This document shows, in pieces, positions 11,349 through 21,288 of a stretch of 64,000 nucleotides of DNA. Below the pieces are notes generated by a model. It was not told where the DNA came from. It did not search any database and saw only the letters and a list, made by a program, of their open reading frames with translations. Positions within the stretch are counted from its first letter, which is position 1, and each line of letters opens with the position of its first letter. The stretch covers positions 19,161,289 to 19,225,288 of the forward strand of contig QVOM02000001.1 of assembly GCA_003586115.2 (NCBI GenBank), in the 5' to 3' direction. The DNA is from Salvator merianae (lineage: Eukaryota; Chordata; Lepidosauria; Squamata; Teiidae). The position numbers and the translations under genes are program-made.

Positions 11349-11381
11349 CTGTTTGAAGAGCTCCAAGAGCTCTTCAAACAG
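11349..11381. repeat. Perfect 15-bp inverted repeat (hairpin)
   Basis: Arms at 11349-11363 and 11367-11381 are exact reverse complements (ctgtttgaagagctc type) with a CAA spacer. It would form a stable stem-loop in intronic RNA. I could not extend it into a larger element. Confidence 0.9.
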
Positions 11382-12022
11382 TTCTGTGCTCAGCAAAAGA
11401 GTGTGGCATCTCTGCAAACACCACACTGTTCTTCCACCTTGCACGTGCAATTACAGTGCAGTATCGTACAGACGTTGTGCCTGTACCACACATTCAAGGC
11501 ACCATTAAGACACCGTACAGATCCCTCGTGACTCTGAACTGACTAACAAAAACTGATGAAGCCAAGAAAGTGTGTCTTGATCAAGCCAAACGAAACTTGC
11601 CTACTACTTCTCACAGTCTGTTTATTCTTTATTACTCTCATTTGCAAACTCTGTTATGTAAATGAACTGAAATGAAAAACTGTGCTACTCACATGAGGTT
11701 CTTTCTATCAATCCGCACTTCTCTTTGGATGTGGGAAACTTTTTTCATTGAAAAACCGAATGACTGGATCACAGTCTAAATGAATTGTGCTAGTACCGTG
11801 AGGTAGTCGTCTATCTTTGGTTTGCATTTCTCTTTTTTCTTTATTCTGAAATATTTCATATACACTATCTCAGCTCTCTCAGATAGGTCAGTCTCTTTGT
11901 ATGCCATATTGAAGAAAGGAAAAAAGGTAGCTGAGTCAGAGAGAGAAATCGCATTGAGCCTAAGAATATGCTGTGATCTAGAGTTTCATCATAGGTTCTT
12001 TTCTGTCTTTTTCCTCTTGCAG

Positions 12023-12151
12023 ATTAGTGCAGCTTCTCTTGGAGCCCAAACACAGATCCTCAGTTCCTTGGCTGCCACCCCAGTGATCGCAAACACCATT
12101 CCCAGTGTCCAAGGAATAACAGGACAAATCCTGACCAATGCTCAGGGACAA
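12023..12151 (+). CDS. POU6F1: POU6F1 coding exon 5 in window
   Basis: A 129-base exon (43 codons, phase 0 at both ends) between acceptor TTGCAG ending at 12022 and donor GTAAGA at 12152. It encodes I-S-A-A-S-L-G-A-Q-T-Q-I-L and ends in I-L-T-N-A-Q-G-Q, the well-conserved POU6F1 segment directly before V-I-G-T-L-P-W-V-V. Because it is in phase on both sides, skipping it would keep the reading frame, so alternative splicing is possible. I infer this only from the phase. Confidence 0.92.
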
Positions 12152-13591
12152 GTAAGACCTACAAAATTCCAGAATGCAAACAGTCCTGCCTTCGTTTATT
12201 AATAAGTGCCATGAGAAGGAGGGGTTAGCATACTTTTTTTTAAAGAAAAGGAAATGTTCTCAAACTTTTGATTTCAATGATTTTCAATCCTACTTTGGAA
12301 TTAAGAGTCAAGCAGCATACAGGAATAAAAAGCACACATGGAAATGAAACTCATCCTGTGTTGGGTATTTAATTATTGCTAATGCATGTGTTAGATCATA
12401 TTGTTGTTACTTCTAATCTGAATTGGTTGGATTGGTGCGCAGTTTAAATTAAAAATCTTTCTGAAGATAGTTTTTATGATCTCAGCAGGCTCAGGTATTT
12501 TTTTTCAATTAATAGTAGAGTTATTTTGGGCTGTTGTGATTCTCTTAGATGCTGTGCAGAGTAGCATGTATAAACTTAACACATGCATAAACTGCAAAAC
12601 ATATGCATGTGTTTTACAGAATTCCATTTTTGCTAGTCAGTGGCCTCATTCAAGGCAGTCTTTGGACGTCATTAAGGCTAGAAACTTGCTGTTGAATAAA
12701 TGGAAGCTGTGGTTCTCTGGACCATAACTTCAGGCACACAGTATCAGTTTGAACGCTGTAGCTGTGAAACTGCAGGATGCAGGCAGCTGTTTTCCTGTCA
12801 TACCCAGTGTGGTTCCCATGGCTCTTACACTGAGAATGGTGGTTACCAGATCTATTTCAACAACTGGAAAATACAATCGTGTGAAGCAGTGCAATTCTGA
12901 TAACTGGCCTGAAGGGGAAGTCAAGGAGCAAGTGAACAGCAGGTTACATTCTCCTTTAGATTGTTGTTGATATTGAGTACGATTGAGTTGTGACCAATTC
13001 CTGGTTGACCGCATGAGTGCCTCCTTGGGCACCTCCATGGAATTTTCTTGGCGCAGAAGTGGTTTGCCATTGCTAACTTCCAGGGAAAGGCTGGCGATCT
13101 AACCGGCAACCCTCTGCTTTCCAGGCAGTTTGCTCTACCACTGAGCTCCAGCCACTCCCTATCCTTTAGATTCATGACAAAAGAAAACAATACATTTCAC
13201 TTAGCTTCCTGTTTGAGAGCAAGCATATGGAGGTGTTTGACAGCTTGAGCAGAGAGGAGTGAGGTACTGATGGTAAAAAATGCCTTTCTTTCAGCAAATT
13301 GGGTTGTCATTCTGTATCAGACCTGTGCTCAGTTCACTAAGGGCACTTTTTGCAATCGGTGTCTCCCTCTTTCCTGCACAAGTCATCATTTAACTCAGGT
13401 GAGTTAAAGCCCTTGCACTTTTTTGCCAGGACTGTGTTGATGGGTATGACGATCTGTGGTTATCAGCCTGGAAATCTGCTTTGACTCTGCTGCCTCTTAA
13501 CTCCTACCTCTGGACTCTCAATACTGAGATCCAGAGAACCTTTTTTTTAATGCTGCATCTCTGTTCCCTCTTTCCTCATCCCTTCTTCCAG
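12152..13591 (+). other. POU6F1: POU6F1 intron with antisense SINE
   Basis: A 1.44-kb intron holding a minus-strand tRNA-derived SINE at about 12970-13165. The rest (12152-12960 and 13170-13580) has no recognised element. A pyrimidine-rich tract (ccctctttcctcatcccttcttccag) precedes the next exon. Confidence 0.82.
12970..13165 (-). mobile_element. tRNA-derived SINE, antisense
   Basis: On the minus strand this reads from a tRNA-like head (ggagtggctggagctcagtggtagagc, a box A) into a body whose complement includes 'gtggtttgccattgc'. The same family occurs at 31110-31254, 41075-41219 and 58262-58450. It is a SINE and not a working tRNA gene: no cloverleaf can be completed. Confidence 0.7.
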
Positions 13592-13813
13592 GTTATTGGG
13601 ACTCTTCCATGGGTGGTGAACCCAGCTGGCATTGCCACAGCAAACGCAGCCCCTGCCACTTTGCCAGCACAGAATCTACAACTGCAAGCCGTGACACCAC
13701 AGCTGCTTTTGAATGCCCAGGGCCAGGTCATTGCCACTTTGGCCAGCAGCACTATTCAAACTGCGGCAGCTGTTAGAAAACCCAGCACCCCAGAGTCTCC
13801 AGCAAAGACTGAG
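13592..13813 (+). CDS. POU6F1: POU6F1 coding exon 6 in window
   Basis: 222 bases, 74 codons, phase 0 at both ends, between CTTCCAG at 13585-13591 and donor GTGAGC at 13814. It encodes V-I-G-T-L-P-W-V-V-N, then L-Q-A-V-T-P-Q-L-L-L-N-A-Q-G-Q-V-I-A-T-L and ends at R-K-P-S-T-P-E-S-P-A-K-T-E. All are recognisable parts of POU6F1 and match the start region of the shorter vertebrate isoform. The NAQGQVI motif here repeats the one formed across the preceding exon junction. The S-T-P-E-S-P segment could be a phosphorylation target, which is inference. Confidence 0.94.
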
Positions 13814-14285
13814 GTGAGCTGTGGGGGGGGGGTGACAACCCCAAGGCAAATCTATAAAATGTTACATGGAATACAGTTATGTTGCATTTTTTATAGTTTT
13901 TAGTTGCTTAAAGTGTATTGATATAGATTTACTGTTTTTTCGTTGTAGGCTCTCAGGTGACACAGTGGTTAAGGGCACTAGGCTAGAACCTAGAAGTCCC
14001 TTGGATTGAATCCCTTCTCTGTCGTGCAAGCCCATTGGGTTTTCCCAGCTTTGGGTAAAATAACCACACTGCCTTACGAGTGCCTTGGGAAAGGGAAGGC
14101 TAAGGGAGTAAACCTGGACAGAAAATCCAGAGTGGAGCTCCTAGGTGGTTCAATGGACCACAGGTCATATCTTTAGCAGTTCCTGCAGCCATGCTTACAC
14201 CCCTTTATATCACACTGCTGAGGCCAAGAGGGAAATCTCTGATGCCCAGGCAACTCAAAGTTTCCATACCTTCATGCCAGCTCCA

Positions 14286-14330
14286 GGGTACCCATTTCAG
14301 CAGCACAATTTGGGGCACTGCTGAAATGGA
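14286..14330. repeat. Inverted repeat in intron
   Basis: Exact 12-base arms beginning ccatttcagcag face each other across about 14 bases. The surrounding 14100-14540 has further self-complementary 'cctagtccagt' and 'actggaccag' type segments, suggesting a degenerate foldback element with undefined ends. Confidence 0.55.
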
Positions 14331-15464
14331 TCCCCCACTAAACTGGAACACAGAGGTGTGTGCTACATTTACACATCTCCTAGTCCAGTTTACACTGCAC
14401 TAGACTGTTGGTAGACCTTAGTGGACTAGATGGCCATTTTGAGTCACCTAGTCCAGTCTACAGTCTGTCCAATGTGGATGGAGTATACTAGCAGTGGGTG
14501 TGGCGTCTGTTAAACTGGTCCACTGTGAGGAAGGGAGGCCACTGGACCCCTTTGTGAATCAGTTTTAAAATAAGTATGGAACATGCTGTGCCAAAATTTG
14601 GCTTATCCATGTCCTAACTTGTTTTTAGACAAAACCTTTGCTATGCACAAAACTAGTTCTGCTTGATTGTATGGTGGAATGGGAGTGATAAAATCTTGTG
14701 TCCAGGCAAGAATAATGGCACATTATGATTCAATTTGGTACATCTGCCTACATCTACTTATTTTGGCAGTTTGTTCTTTCAAGCATAGAGAGGTGCAAAA
14801 AGCATTGTAACACATGGAACTTTTATCAGCAGATCACTCTTTGACTCTCCAGATTCGGGGCGCTTCTCTCCAAGTTTTGTAAGCTTAACGAAGGTGGCCG
14901 GATAGCTGCACCCTTGATAACCTGGGAGCTGAATGTTAGAAAAGAGGGACAGGATTGTAGCAATTGTATATGTCCATGCAGGTCATCATTGGATGGTGCT
15001 TCAGTTTTCACCTAATGATTATTCACATATAAACAATGTTCAAGTAGCAAATTGGCAATTTGTAACTATAGGGTCACTCTAGAAGCATTCTCACCTGGAA
15101 AAAGTTTTACAACCAAAGCTGGTTGTACAAGGCTCTGATCGGCTGGGACTTGTTAAATCAGCAAACCCTGTGCACACTCAAAGTTCCTGCAATCTGTCTT
15201 TGCTTTAAAAAAAATTGTTTTAGCTACCCCTCCACTCCCCAATATCTTCCTCAAAAATACATGAAGAGAGAAGATGAGGAAGGACATAAAATTGATGGCT
15301 GAGACAGCATTCTGATTTGTATACATACATTTCTGGCATTTCAGATGCAGACTGAACTGTGATATATTTTGATATTGTACATGTTTTTTTCTCATCAGGG
15401 GATAGGCTTTCCAGGTAGAGGCAGTGTGTGTATCTTTTATTCAGGCAGCATGATCTAGACAAAC

Positions 15465-15945
15465 ACAAGAAGATAAGAGGAACCTTACTGGATCAGGCCA
15501 CAGCCCATCTAGTCCAGCATCCTGTTTCAGACAGTGGCACACCAATTGCTTCTGGGTATTCTCAAGCAGAATGAAAAGGCAAAACCTTCACCTGCTTTCT
15601 GCTTCCTGAAAATGGCCTTGAGAGGCATCCTGTTTGTCTCTCCAACTTGGAGGCAATACCTAGGCATTGATTCTGGAAGCCATTGATACATCTGTCCTCC
15701 ATAAATTTGTCCAACCCTTTCTTAAAGCTATCCAAGCTAGTTGCTGTCACCACCTCTTATGGCAGCAAATTTCATAGACTGATGACTCCTTGGGTGAAAA
15801 ATATTCCCTCTTGTTGGACCCGACTCTCCTGCCTATCAGCTTCGTAAAGCGCCTCCTGGTCCCAGTGTTGTGCAATAGAGAAAATAATTTTTCTCTATGA
15901 GCCTTTTCTGCACCGTGCATTATTTTATATACTTCTATCAAAATG
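15465..15945 (-). mobile_element. CR1/L3-type LINE 3' fragment, antisense
   Basis: Read on the minus strand, fragments of a CR1 reverse-transcriptase C terminus are seen (Y-K-I-M-H-G, K-L-F-S-L-L-H-N-T-G-T-R, then a F-K-K-G-L-D-K-F-M-E-D block). A 3' UTR follows, with the 'tgctggactagatgggc' and 'ctgatccagtaaggttcctc' signature ending near 15465. It is broken by stops and frameshifts, so it is a dead copy. Confidence 0.85.
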
Positions 15946-16122
15946 TACGAAATGAACTGAGGCCAGCAAACTCAATCAGCATGCTTTTAGTTGTGAAATC
16001 CTTTCTTTCTTGAGTTGCCATGACAGCATAGAGCTTTGCTTATTCACCATTTGTTCTTCAAACCATGAACTGGAATCCAAGAAAGAAAAATTCTTAATGC
16101 CATTCTTTTGCTCCATTGTCAG

Positions 16123-16261
16123 GTCCAACCAATTCAACCTGCTCCAACTCTTCCACAGCCAGCTGTGGTCATTGCAAGTCCTTCTCCTGCTACTAAGTTA
16201 GCTCCTGCTCCTGTTCCGATCACATGCTCAGAGACTCCAACCGTCAGCCAGCTGGTTTCCA
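16123..16261 (+). CDS. POU6F1: POU6F1 coding exon 7 in window
   Basis: 139 bases between acceptor GTCAG (ending 16122) and donor GTAAGC at 16262. It starts in phase 0 with V-Q-P-I-Q-P-A-P-T-L-P-Q-P-A-V-V-I-A-S-P and ends at C-S-E-T-P-T-V-S-Q-L-V-S with one base left for a Lys codon. This is the Pro/Ala-rich linker directly before the POU domain and is well conserved with known POU6F1. Confidence 0.93.
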
Positions 16262-16326
16262 GTAAGCATCTCTGTGATCACTTATAGCTGTATGCCAGGT
16301 AATCATCATCACCAGCAGTTAATTTG

Positions 16327-16385
16327 TGTGCCACCTTTTCATGATATGCTTAAGGTGGTTTACAAGCAGAATACAAAGTAAACTA
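16327..16385 (-). mobile_element. L2-like 3' tail
   Basis: A short 'gccaccttttcatgatatgc' then 'ttaaggtggtttacaa' sequence is the usual reverse complement of the L2-related 3' UTR seen elsewhere in the window (for example near 28430). Too short to classify further. Confidence 0.4.
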
Positions 16386-17132
16386 CAGCGATCATATGTT
16401 TCCCTTTGCAAAGTATTTGGCAGTTTTCAGGCCCAGGCACTTTTTTCATGCAGGGACCTTTATCTACAAGAGGGCAGAGGCAGAAGCCAGGGGAGAGATT
16501 CAGGCAGGGGCAGCAAACAGCCCCCAGCTGAATCCACTGAGCGCTCCAGCCCCCCAGCAGGACTTTTAGGCAGAGGCCTTTAACTGCAAGAGGGTGGACA
16601 CATAAGCAACCAGTTGGATCCATGAGCAGCTTCCAGCCCATCCAATGGGAAATTATTTTTGATCTTACCTTTTAGAGCTCTGTGGTGGGTGTGCATGCTG
16701 CCATTATCTCTAGAACCCAAGGAAGCAAAAGGCTTGGTTTGTATGTCAACAGCCAGTTTCAGCCAATACAGTCTGGTGATGTTTCTTGTTTGTGCCAACA
16801 GCTGCTCGTTACAGGCTTTAGCAGCCGTGGATCTAGAGAAAAATGTTGAAGGGCACAGAGACCTATTGTTGCTGGCTTCCCACTTCCACAGTAAAGATTT
16901 GAAAGTTTGATTTGTTTTACGTTTGTTTAATTTTGACCCTGCAGTGAAATTGCTGCCCAGGGCAAGTGTCCCAGTTTGCATCCCCCAGATCCAGCCCTGG
17001 GCATTGGCATAAGTGTAGTTTGGGTTTCAGTTCCATGCACGCTGTCACTTCAAAGACAACACACATAGCATGGTTATCGAGCACTCTTCTGCTCACTTCC
17101 CTAGACGTATCTTGAGGTTGGAGCAGGGAAAA

Positions 17133-17195
17133 GTGAAAGCTAAATAGTCAAAGGTGAAAGCTAGATAGTCAAAGGTGAAAGCTAGATAGTCAAAG
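17133..17195. repeat. 21-bp tandem repeat, three copies
   Basis: Units at 17133-17153, 17154-17174 and 17175-17195 read GTGAAAGCTAGATAGTCAAAG. The first has one A for G change, the other two are identical. It lies about 150 bases before the POU-specific-domain exon. Confidence 0.97.
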
Positions 17196-17348
17196 GCACA
17201 AACCCTTCCCCACCCCCCCAGCAAGATATATTAGATTCATAGCTCCAGAAACATAGGACCAGGACTGTCCACACTGTTAGTTTCAGACTGAAACAGATAA
17301 CAAATTGCATTGTCCAGCGGGCTCTTTTTTATGTTTCTCTTGCATTAG

Positions 17349-17523
17349 AGCCTCAGCCTCCAAACAGTGGAAGTGATGAAGATGGAATTAATCTGGAGGA
17401 GATTAGAGAATTTGCAAAGAACTTCAAGATCCGACGCCTGTCGCTGGGTCTAACCCAAACGCAGGTGGGACAGGCATTGACTGCTACTGAAGGTCCTGCC
17501 TACAGCCAGTCTGCTATATGCAG
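17349..17523 (+). CDS. POU6F1: POU6F1 coding exon 8 in window (POU-specific domain)
   Basis: 175 bases between acceptor TTAG (ending 17348) and donor GTGAGC at 17524. Two bases complete a Lys codon, and the exon ends with two bases of an Arg codon finished by the next exon. After a short acidic linker it encodes most of the POU-specific domain: L-E-E-I-R-E-F-A-K-N-F-K-I-R-R-L-S-L-G-L, then T-Q-T-Q-V-G-Q-A-L and Y-S-Q-S-A-I-C-R. The Gln and Thr residues of the T-Q-x-Q-V-G helix and the S-Q-S-A-I-C recognition helix are those that contact DNA in POU proteins. The linker before it (P-Q-P-P-N-S-G-S) differs from the mammalian one I remember. Confidence 0.96.
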
Positions 17524-18047
17524 GTGAGCCAGAAATGAAGTCTCTTGGAACTCCTTCACTCATTGCCTTTTTGAATTCTGTTAAATCTGAATGGTTCCTA
17601 CATAGTCACAGGATCTAATGTTGTCAGTGTTTTAATGATTATTGTGCCTTTTTATTTACTAATCTTTTTGAAAGCCAATTGAAACACACCAGAGGGGTTC
17701 CGTGATCATTTGTAATATCACTTATTAAATTTGGTGATTTTTTTTTAAAAAAATATTATGCAGGGATAGCCACTGTGGTGCCACTTATCTGATGTTACTC
17801 AGGACACTTCCATAATCTTTGATCTGTGGCCAAGTTGGGAGATTTCAAGAGCATCATGTTAGATACTACTATGATAGAACATACTTAATTTTGAACTCTG
17901 CTTAGGACTGAGAATTAGTACTCTAAAACTTGAATAGGGGAAGAAGATGCTGTGCCATTCTGTTTTGGGGCTGGGAGCGCTGGCCCTCAACATTTGGGAA
18001 CTTGGTCGCTTTTCAGTTCTCCACAATAGCTCCTGTTATTTTTGCAG
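17524..18047 (+). other. POU6F1: POU6F1 last intron
   Basis: A 524-base intron splitting the POU-specific domain at the Arg codon of C-R-F-E-K-L. No repeat was recognised. It ends in TTATTTTTGCAG at 18047. Confidence 0.9.
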
Positions 18048-18393
18048 GTTTGAAAAGTTGGACATCACTCCCAAGAGTGCCCAGAAGCTGAAACCTGTAC
18101 TGGAGAAGTGGTTGAGTGAAGCTGAGCTTCGGAACCAGGAGGGCCAACAGAACCTGATGGAGTTTGTCGGTGGTGAGCCCTCCAAAAAGCGTAAACGCCG
18201 CACATCTTTCACCCCCCAGGCCATTGAGGCCCTCAATGCTTACTTTGAGAAAAATGCCCTACCCACAGGCCAGGAGATCACAGAGATTGCCAAGGAGCTC
18301 AATTATGACCGTGAGGTGGTGCGGGTCTGGTTCTGCAACCGGCGACAGACACTTAAAAACACCAGCAAACTCAATGTGTTTCAGATCCCTTGA
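18048..18393 (+). CDS. POU6F1: POU6F1 last coding exon (POU homeodomain and stop)
   Basis: The first base completes Arg, then F-E-K-L-D-I-T-P-K-S-A-Q-K-L closes the POU-specific domain. A linker (E-A-E-L-R-N-Q-E-G-Q-Q-N-L-M-E-F) leads to a basic K-K-R-K-R-R cluster, a likely nuclear signal, and a 60-residue POU homeodomain (about residues 544-603 of the visible 611). The recognition helix R-V-W-F-C-N-R-R-Q is at 18322-18348, with the Cys at homeodomain position 50 that marks POU proteins. The protein ends K-L-N-V-F-Q-I-P and TGA at 18391-18393. It acts in the nucleus as a sequence-specific transcription factor. Joined with the other eight exons the frame is open throughout. Confidence 0.98.
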
Positions 18394-18885
18394 AGCTTGG
18401 GGCAAACACGGAGCCCCTCACATACTCTATGTTGCTGCTGTGAGCACTTTGTGGTGAATATTTCCCTGCACCTGCCCACCCTTTTACAGAGGTGACTGCA
18501 GTGAAAGGAGTGTGACGGGATTTCTTCTTGTTTTGATGTTTCCTGGCCTTTTTTCCTCACAAGACCCAGTTGTGTACTGTTCTTGTCAGCTGTGTCCTTC
18601 CTCCCTGAGTGTTGTACTGGAGCTGTCAAGGGTTTAGGAATACATATACATTTAGTTTATTTCTGTGCTGGACAAACACTTTTGGCCCTTTTTTCTATTT
18701 GAAGAATTTCCTTCAGAATATTGTCCACCAGAAATTCCTGTCATTTCAAGGAGAAATGTGTGAAATCCTGTTTCATTTCAACCACTTTCCATGAATACTT
18801 TTATCTCTTCATATCTGGTAACAGACCCAGTTAACAGCATCTGAGCAGAGTAGTGGCATAATTTATATTTCCTTTTCCCTGTGAA

Positions 18886-18945
<60 letters not shown>
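18886..18945. repeat. (ATT)n microsatellite
   Basis: About 20 uninterrupted ATT trinucleotides, 0.5 kb after the POU6F1 stop, possibly inside its 3' UTR. Confidence 0.98.
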
Positions 18946-18946
<1 letters not shown>

Positions 18947-19589
18947 CAGAGCACTATTAAACTAAAAGACTTTTTATTCACTGAAGAAAAATTAGTATGT
19001 TTTATCTCCTAGGCTCTGTTTTGTGCAATCACTGTTTTATGAGTATTTTGTTGATTGAGAGCCATGATTTCCTGTCAGCTTAACATCTTCCCTCAAGAAG
19101 TTTGCTGGGAAGTGAGAGAGAAACAGGAATAAGGTACCAGTCTTCAGCTGCAAACAGTACTGGTAATGGTGGCGGTCACAGGGTGTGATTACACATCTTA
19201 TTTTCACTCACTCAGATCAGTTGCTCAAGCACTCTCCTATCATAACCAATTTGACTGATAAAAAGGGATTTCATGTAGGCCCATTCCACTGTCCCACCAA
19301 CTGTACCAGCCATATGGCTCCTGCATCACATTATTGCACTTTGAACGTGCATGGGGAATGTTTTGACACACCATTATCCTGATCCACAGCTTTAAAATTT
19401 AGGGCCCAGTGGAGGGAGACCTGCAATCCTTTTTAAAAAATGTTCTGAAGAAAGGGATCTGATCAACCATGTCACTGAGAAATTGCTCTAGAAAATATGG
19501 CTCTATAGCTGGCAAACATTCTGGGACCACTGCTCAAGGGGCTGTATGCTAGGGTGCTTAGTACCCACTGATTCAGGGCTTCAAAGGGA

Positions 19590-19680
19590 AGCCTGTCTTC
19601 TACACTATAGCATTGTGACACAGTATCTGCTTTGCATGCAGGAAGTCCATAGTTCAGATCTCGGCCTCTCTGAAAAAATG
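19590..19680 (+). mobile_element. Degenerate tRNA-derived SINE fragment
   Basis: The 'atctgctttgcatgcag' segment followed by 'tagttcagatctc' (a degenerate box B) matches the reptilian SINE type whose head reads ggctcagtggtagagca. The head itself is strongly decayed. Confidence 0.45.
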
Positions 19681-19799
19681 CTATGGTGCACTGTTTCCAT
19701 ATTGTTGCCAAATATATATATATATGTTGTCTCCAATATTTGAACTCAATTTGGAGGCATCTTTACCTTTACTAATCCTAATTCACTGGTAGGCATTTT

Positions 19800-19979
19800 G
19801 GCCCTTTCTGCACTTGGACTTATTCCAGATTATATCTCAGAATAGGGACCCGTCATTTGCATGCTAGTGCGGACTATGGTAGGCCTTGAGCAAGACCTTT
19901 CATAGTTTGCACTAGCACATGGATAGCAGGTCCCTATTCTGGGATATAATCCACAATAAGGCCAAGTGCAGAAAGGGCC
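19800..19979. mobile_element. 180-bp foldback MITE, second family
   Basis: The whole 180 bases fold on themselves. Outer arms of 51 bases (19800-19850 and 19929-19979) begin ggccctttctgcacttgg and differ at only a few positions. The central part ('tgctagtgc..actatg' against 'catagt..gcactagca') is also self-complementary. No coding capacity. I could not find a clear target duplication, so the superfamily is not certain. Confidence 0.85.
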
Positions 19980-21083
19980 TTTGTTTTAGGTGAAGCTGAT
20001 GATCTGTCCAGATCCCGCTCTCTTGCTGCTACTACCATGGACTGGTGTAGGTTTCCTGGCAGTATTACATGGCAATGCCAGCCCAAACGTGTTGTGTGTG
20101 TGCATGGGATTCTGCCCCAGAATGCCCCATTGTCAGTATGTCTCGACTGCCCGTGCCAAATGTGCTGGACATCTGTGGTTGGGGTATAGCAGGTCCAGCA
20201 GGTAGAAACACGCTCGGCCTCTTGGCTAAGATCAAGTGCAATGTGGTGTAGATATCCAGCAAATCTTTGGTGGTGGAAAGGAATGAGATCTACTCTACCT
20301 TGGTTCTGGAGTCTCAGTTTCCAAAGTTGACATCTTAGTCTGTATTTGTATGTGTATATATGACTGACAGATAGAAGCAAATCTATTTTTTTCGGACTTC
20401 TTTATGATTTAACTTGCAATTTCCTGAAAAAAAGGGAGATAAAAATTGCTGTGGCACTCACTCTGTGCCAAATAGTTGCATGTTAAGTGTCATGTTTTTA
20501 TTTATAGGAAACTACTCTTGTTATTATCTCCCCTCGTTTATATCAATAAGTAAAAGGTGTTTATGGGGCACCCACAAAATGCCCCTTTATCTACTTTGTG
20601 GAAAAGATTTAGACCCCAAAGAAAATCAGGAAGTGCTGCTCCAAAGAGAACTAGAGGGAAGAGACTCAGCAAGGAAAACCCCAAACTGATGCAAGAAATC
20701 ACTTACTTAAAAAGGTATCTTTGTGGGATATGCTGTACTGGTGCTAGGCATGGAATAATTTTTGCAACATAGTAATAAATATTTGAAGCAATGGGTGCCG
20801 GGCAGACACCAACAGCTTAATTCTGCCAGGCTGAACACCTTCCCAAAGAAGCTAGAAGCCTTTCAAAGCAGTAAAACCAAGCAGATCAGGACCATTTAGA
20901 AAATAGGTGCTTCTGGAGCACCTTTTGGGCCCAGCAGACAAGCATTTCCACCTGCACACGCCTACAGAACTCTCGTGAGGCAACAATCTGCCCTCAGAGG
21001 CTCAGCATGTAAAAAACAACTCTGAGTGTGAATTGTGCCCTCAGTCCTCTGATGGTGGCAGATGTAGTGAATTATTGAGGACA

Positions 21084-21288
21084 CTTAGCACCAGTGACGG
21101 TTCGTCACTTTAAGCGTGGGTGTTTGCGTGTCTCTGGAAGGGAAGATCATTGGCCACGAAAACACACCCCTTCCTGGGTGCGTCTTGCAGCAGTCTGCTG
21201 TGGCAAAACGCAGACCTGACAGTCAGCAATCTCCCTTTCCAGCAACATGTGACCACCCTTAAAGCAATGAGCCATCACTGCTTAACAC
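21084..21288. mobile_element. hAT-like foldback MITE (copy C) with 8-bp target duplication
   Basis: The element at 21092-21280 (189 bp) starts CAGTGACGG and ends CCATCACTG. CTTAGCAC and CTTAACAC flank it (7 of 8 bases equal), as expected of a decayed 8-bp hAT target duplication. Its interior aligns along its length with the MITE at 7668-7859 (shared 'cactttaagcgtg' start and 'aaaacgcagacc' centre). Confidence 0.87.

Larger units (their letters stand above)
9079..12022 (+). other. POU6F1: POU6F1 intron with GT microsatellite and hairpin
   Basis: A 2.9-kb intron. It contains a degenerate L2-like minus-strand repeat near 10566-10760, a (GT)n run at 11091-11125 and a perfect 15-bp-arm hairpin at 11349-11381. 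A 162-codon open frame at 10119-10607 overlaps repeat-like sequence and has no recognisable protein features. I see nothing else in 9079-10560. Confidence 0.8.
13814..16122 (+). other. POU6F1: POU6F1 intron with antisense CR1 LINE
   Basis: A 2.3-kb intron. A G run follows the donor. A hairpin with 12-base perfect arms (ccatttcagcag / ctgctgaaatgg) sits at about 14289-14329 in repeat-like sequence. A minus-strand CR1 fragment fills 15465-15945. I recognise nothing in 14540-15460. Confidence 0.82.
16262..17348 (+). other. POU6F1: POU6F1 intron with 21-bp tandem repeat
   Basis: A 1.09-kb intron. It contains a short L2-like minus-strand tail at about 16327-16385 ('ttaaggtggtttacaa' type) and three tandem copies of a 21-bp unit at 17133-17195. 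In 16440-16640 are repeated 'cagcaggactttaggcagagg' type GC-richer segments that I cannot classify. Confidence 0.8.
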
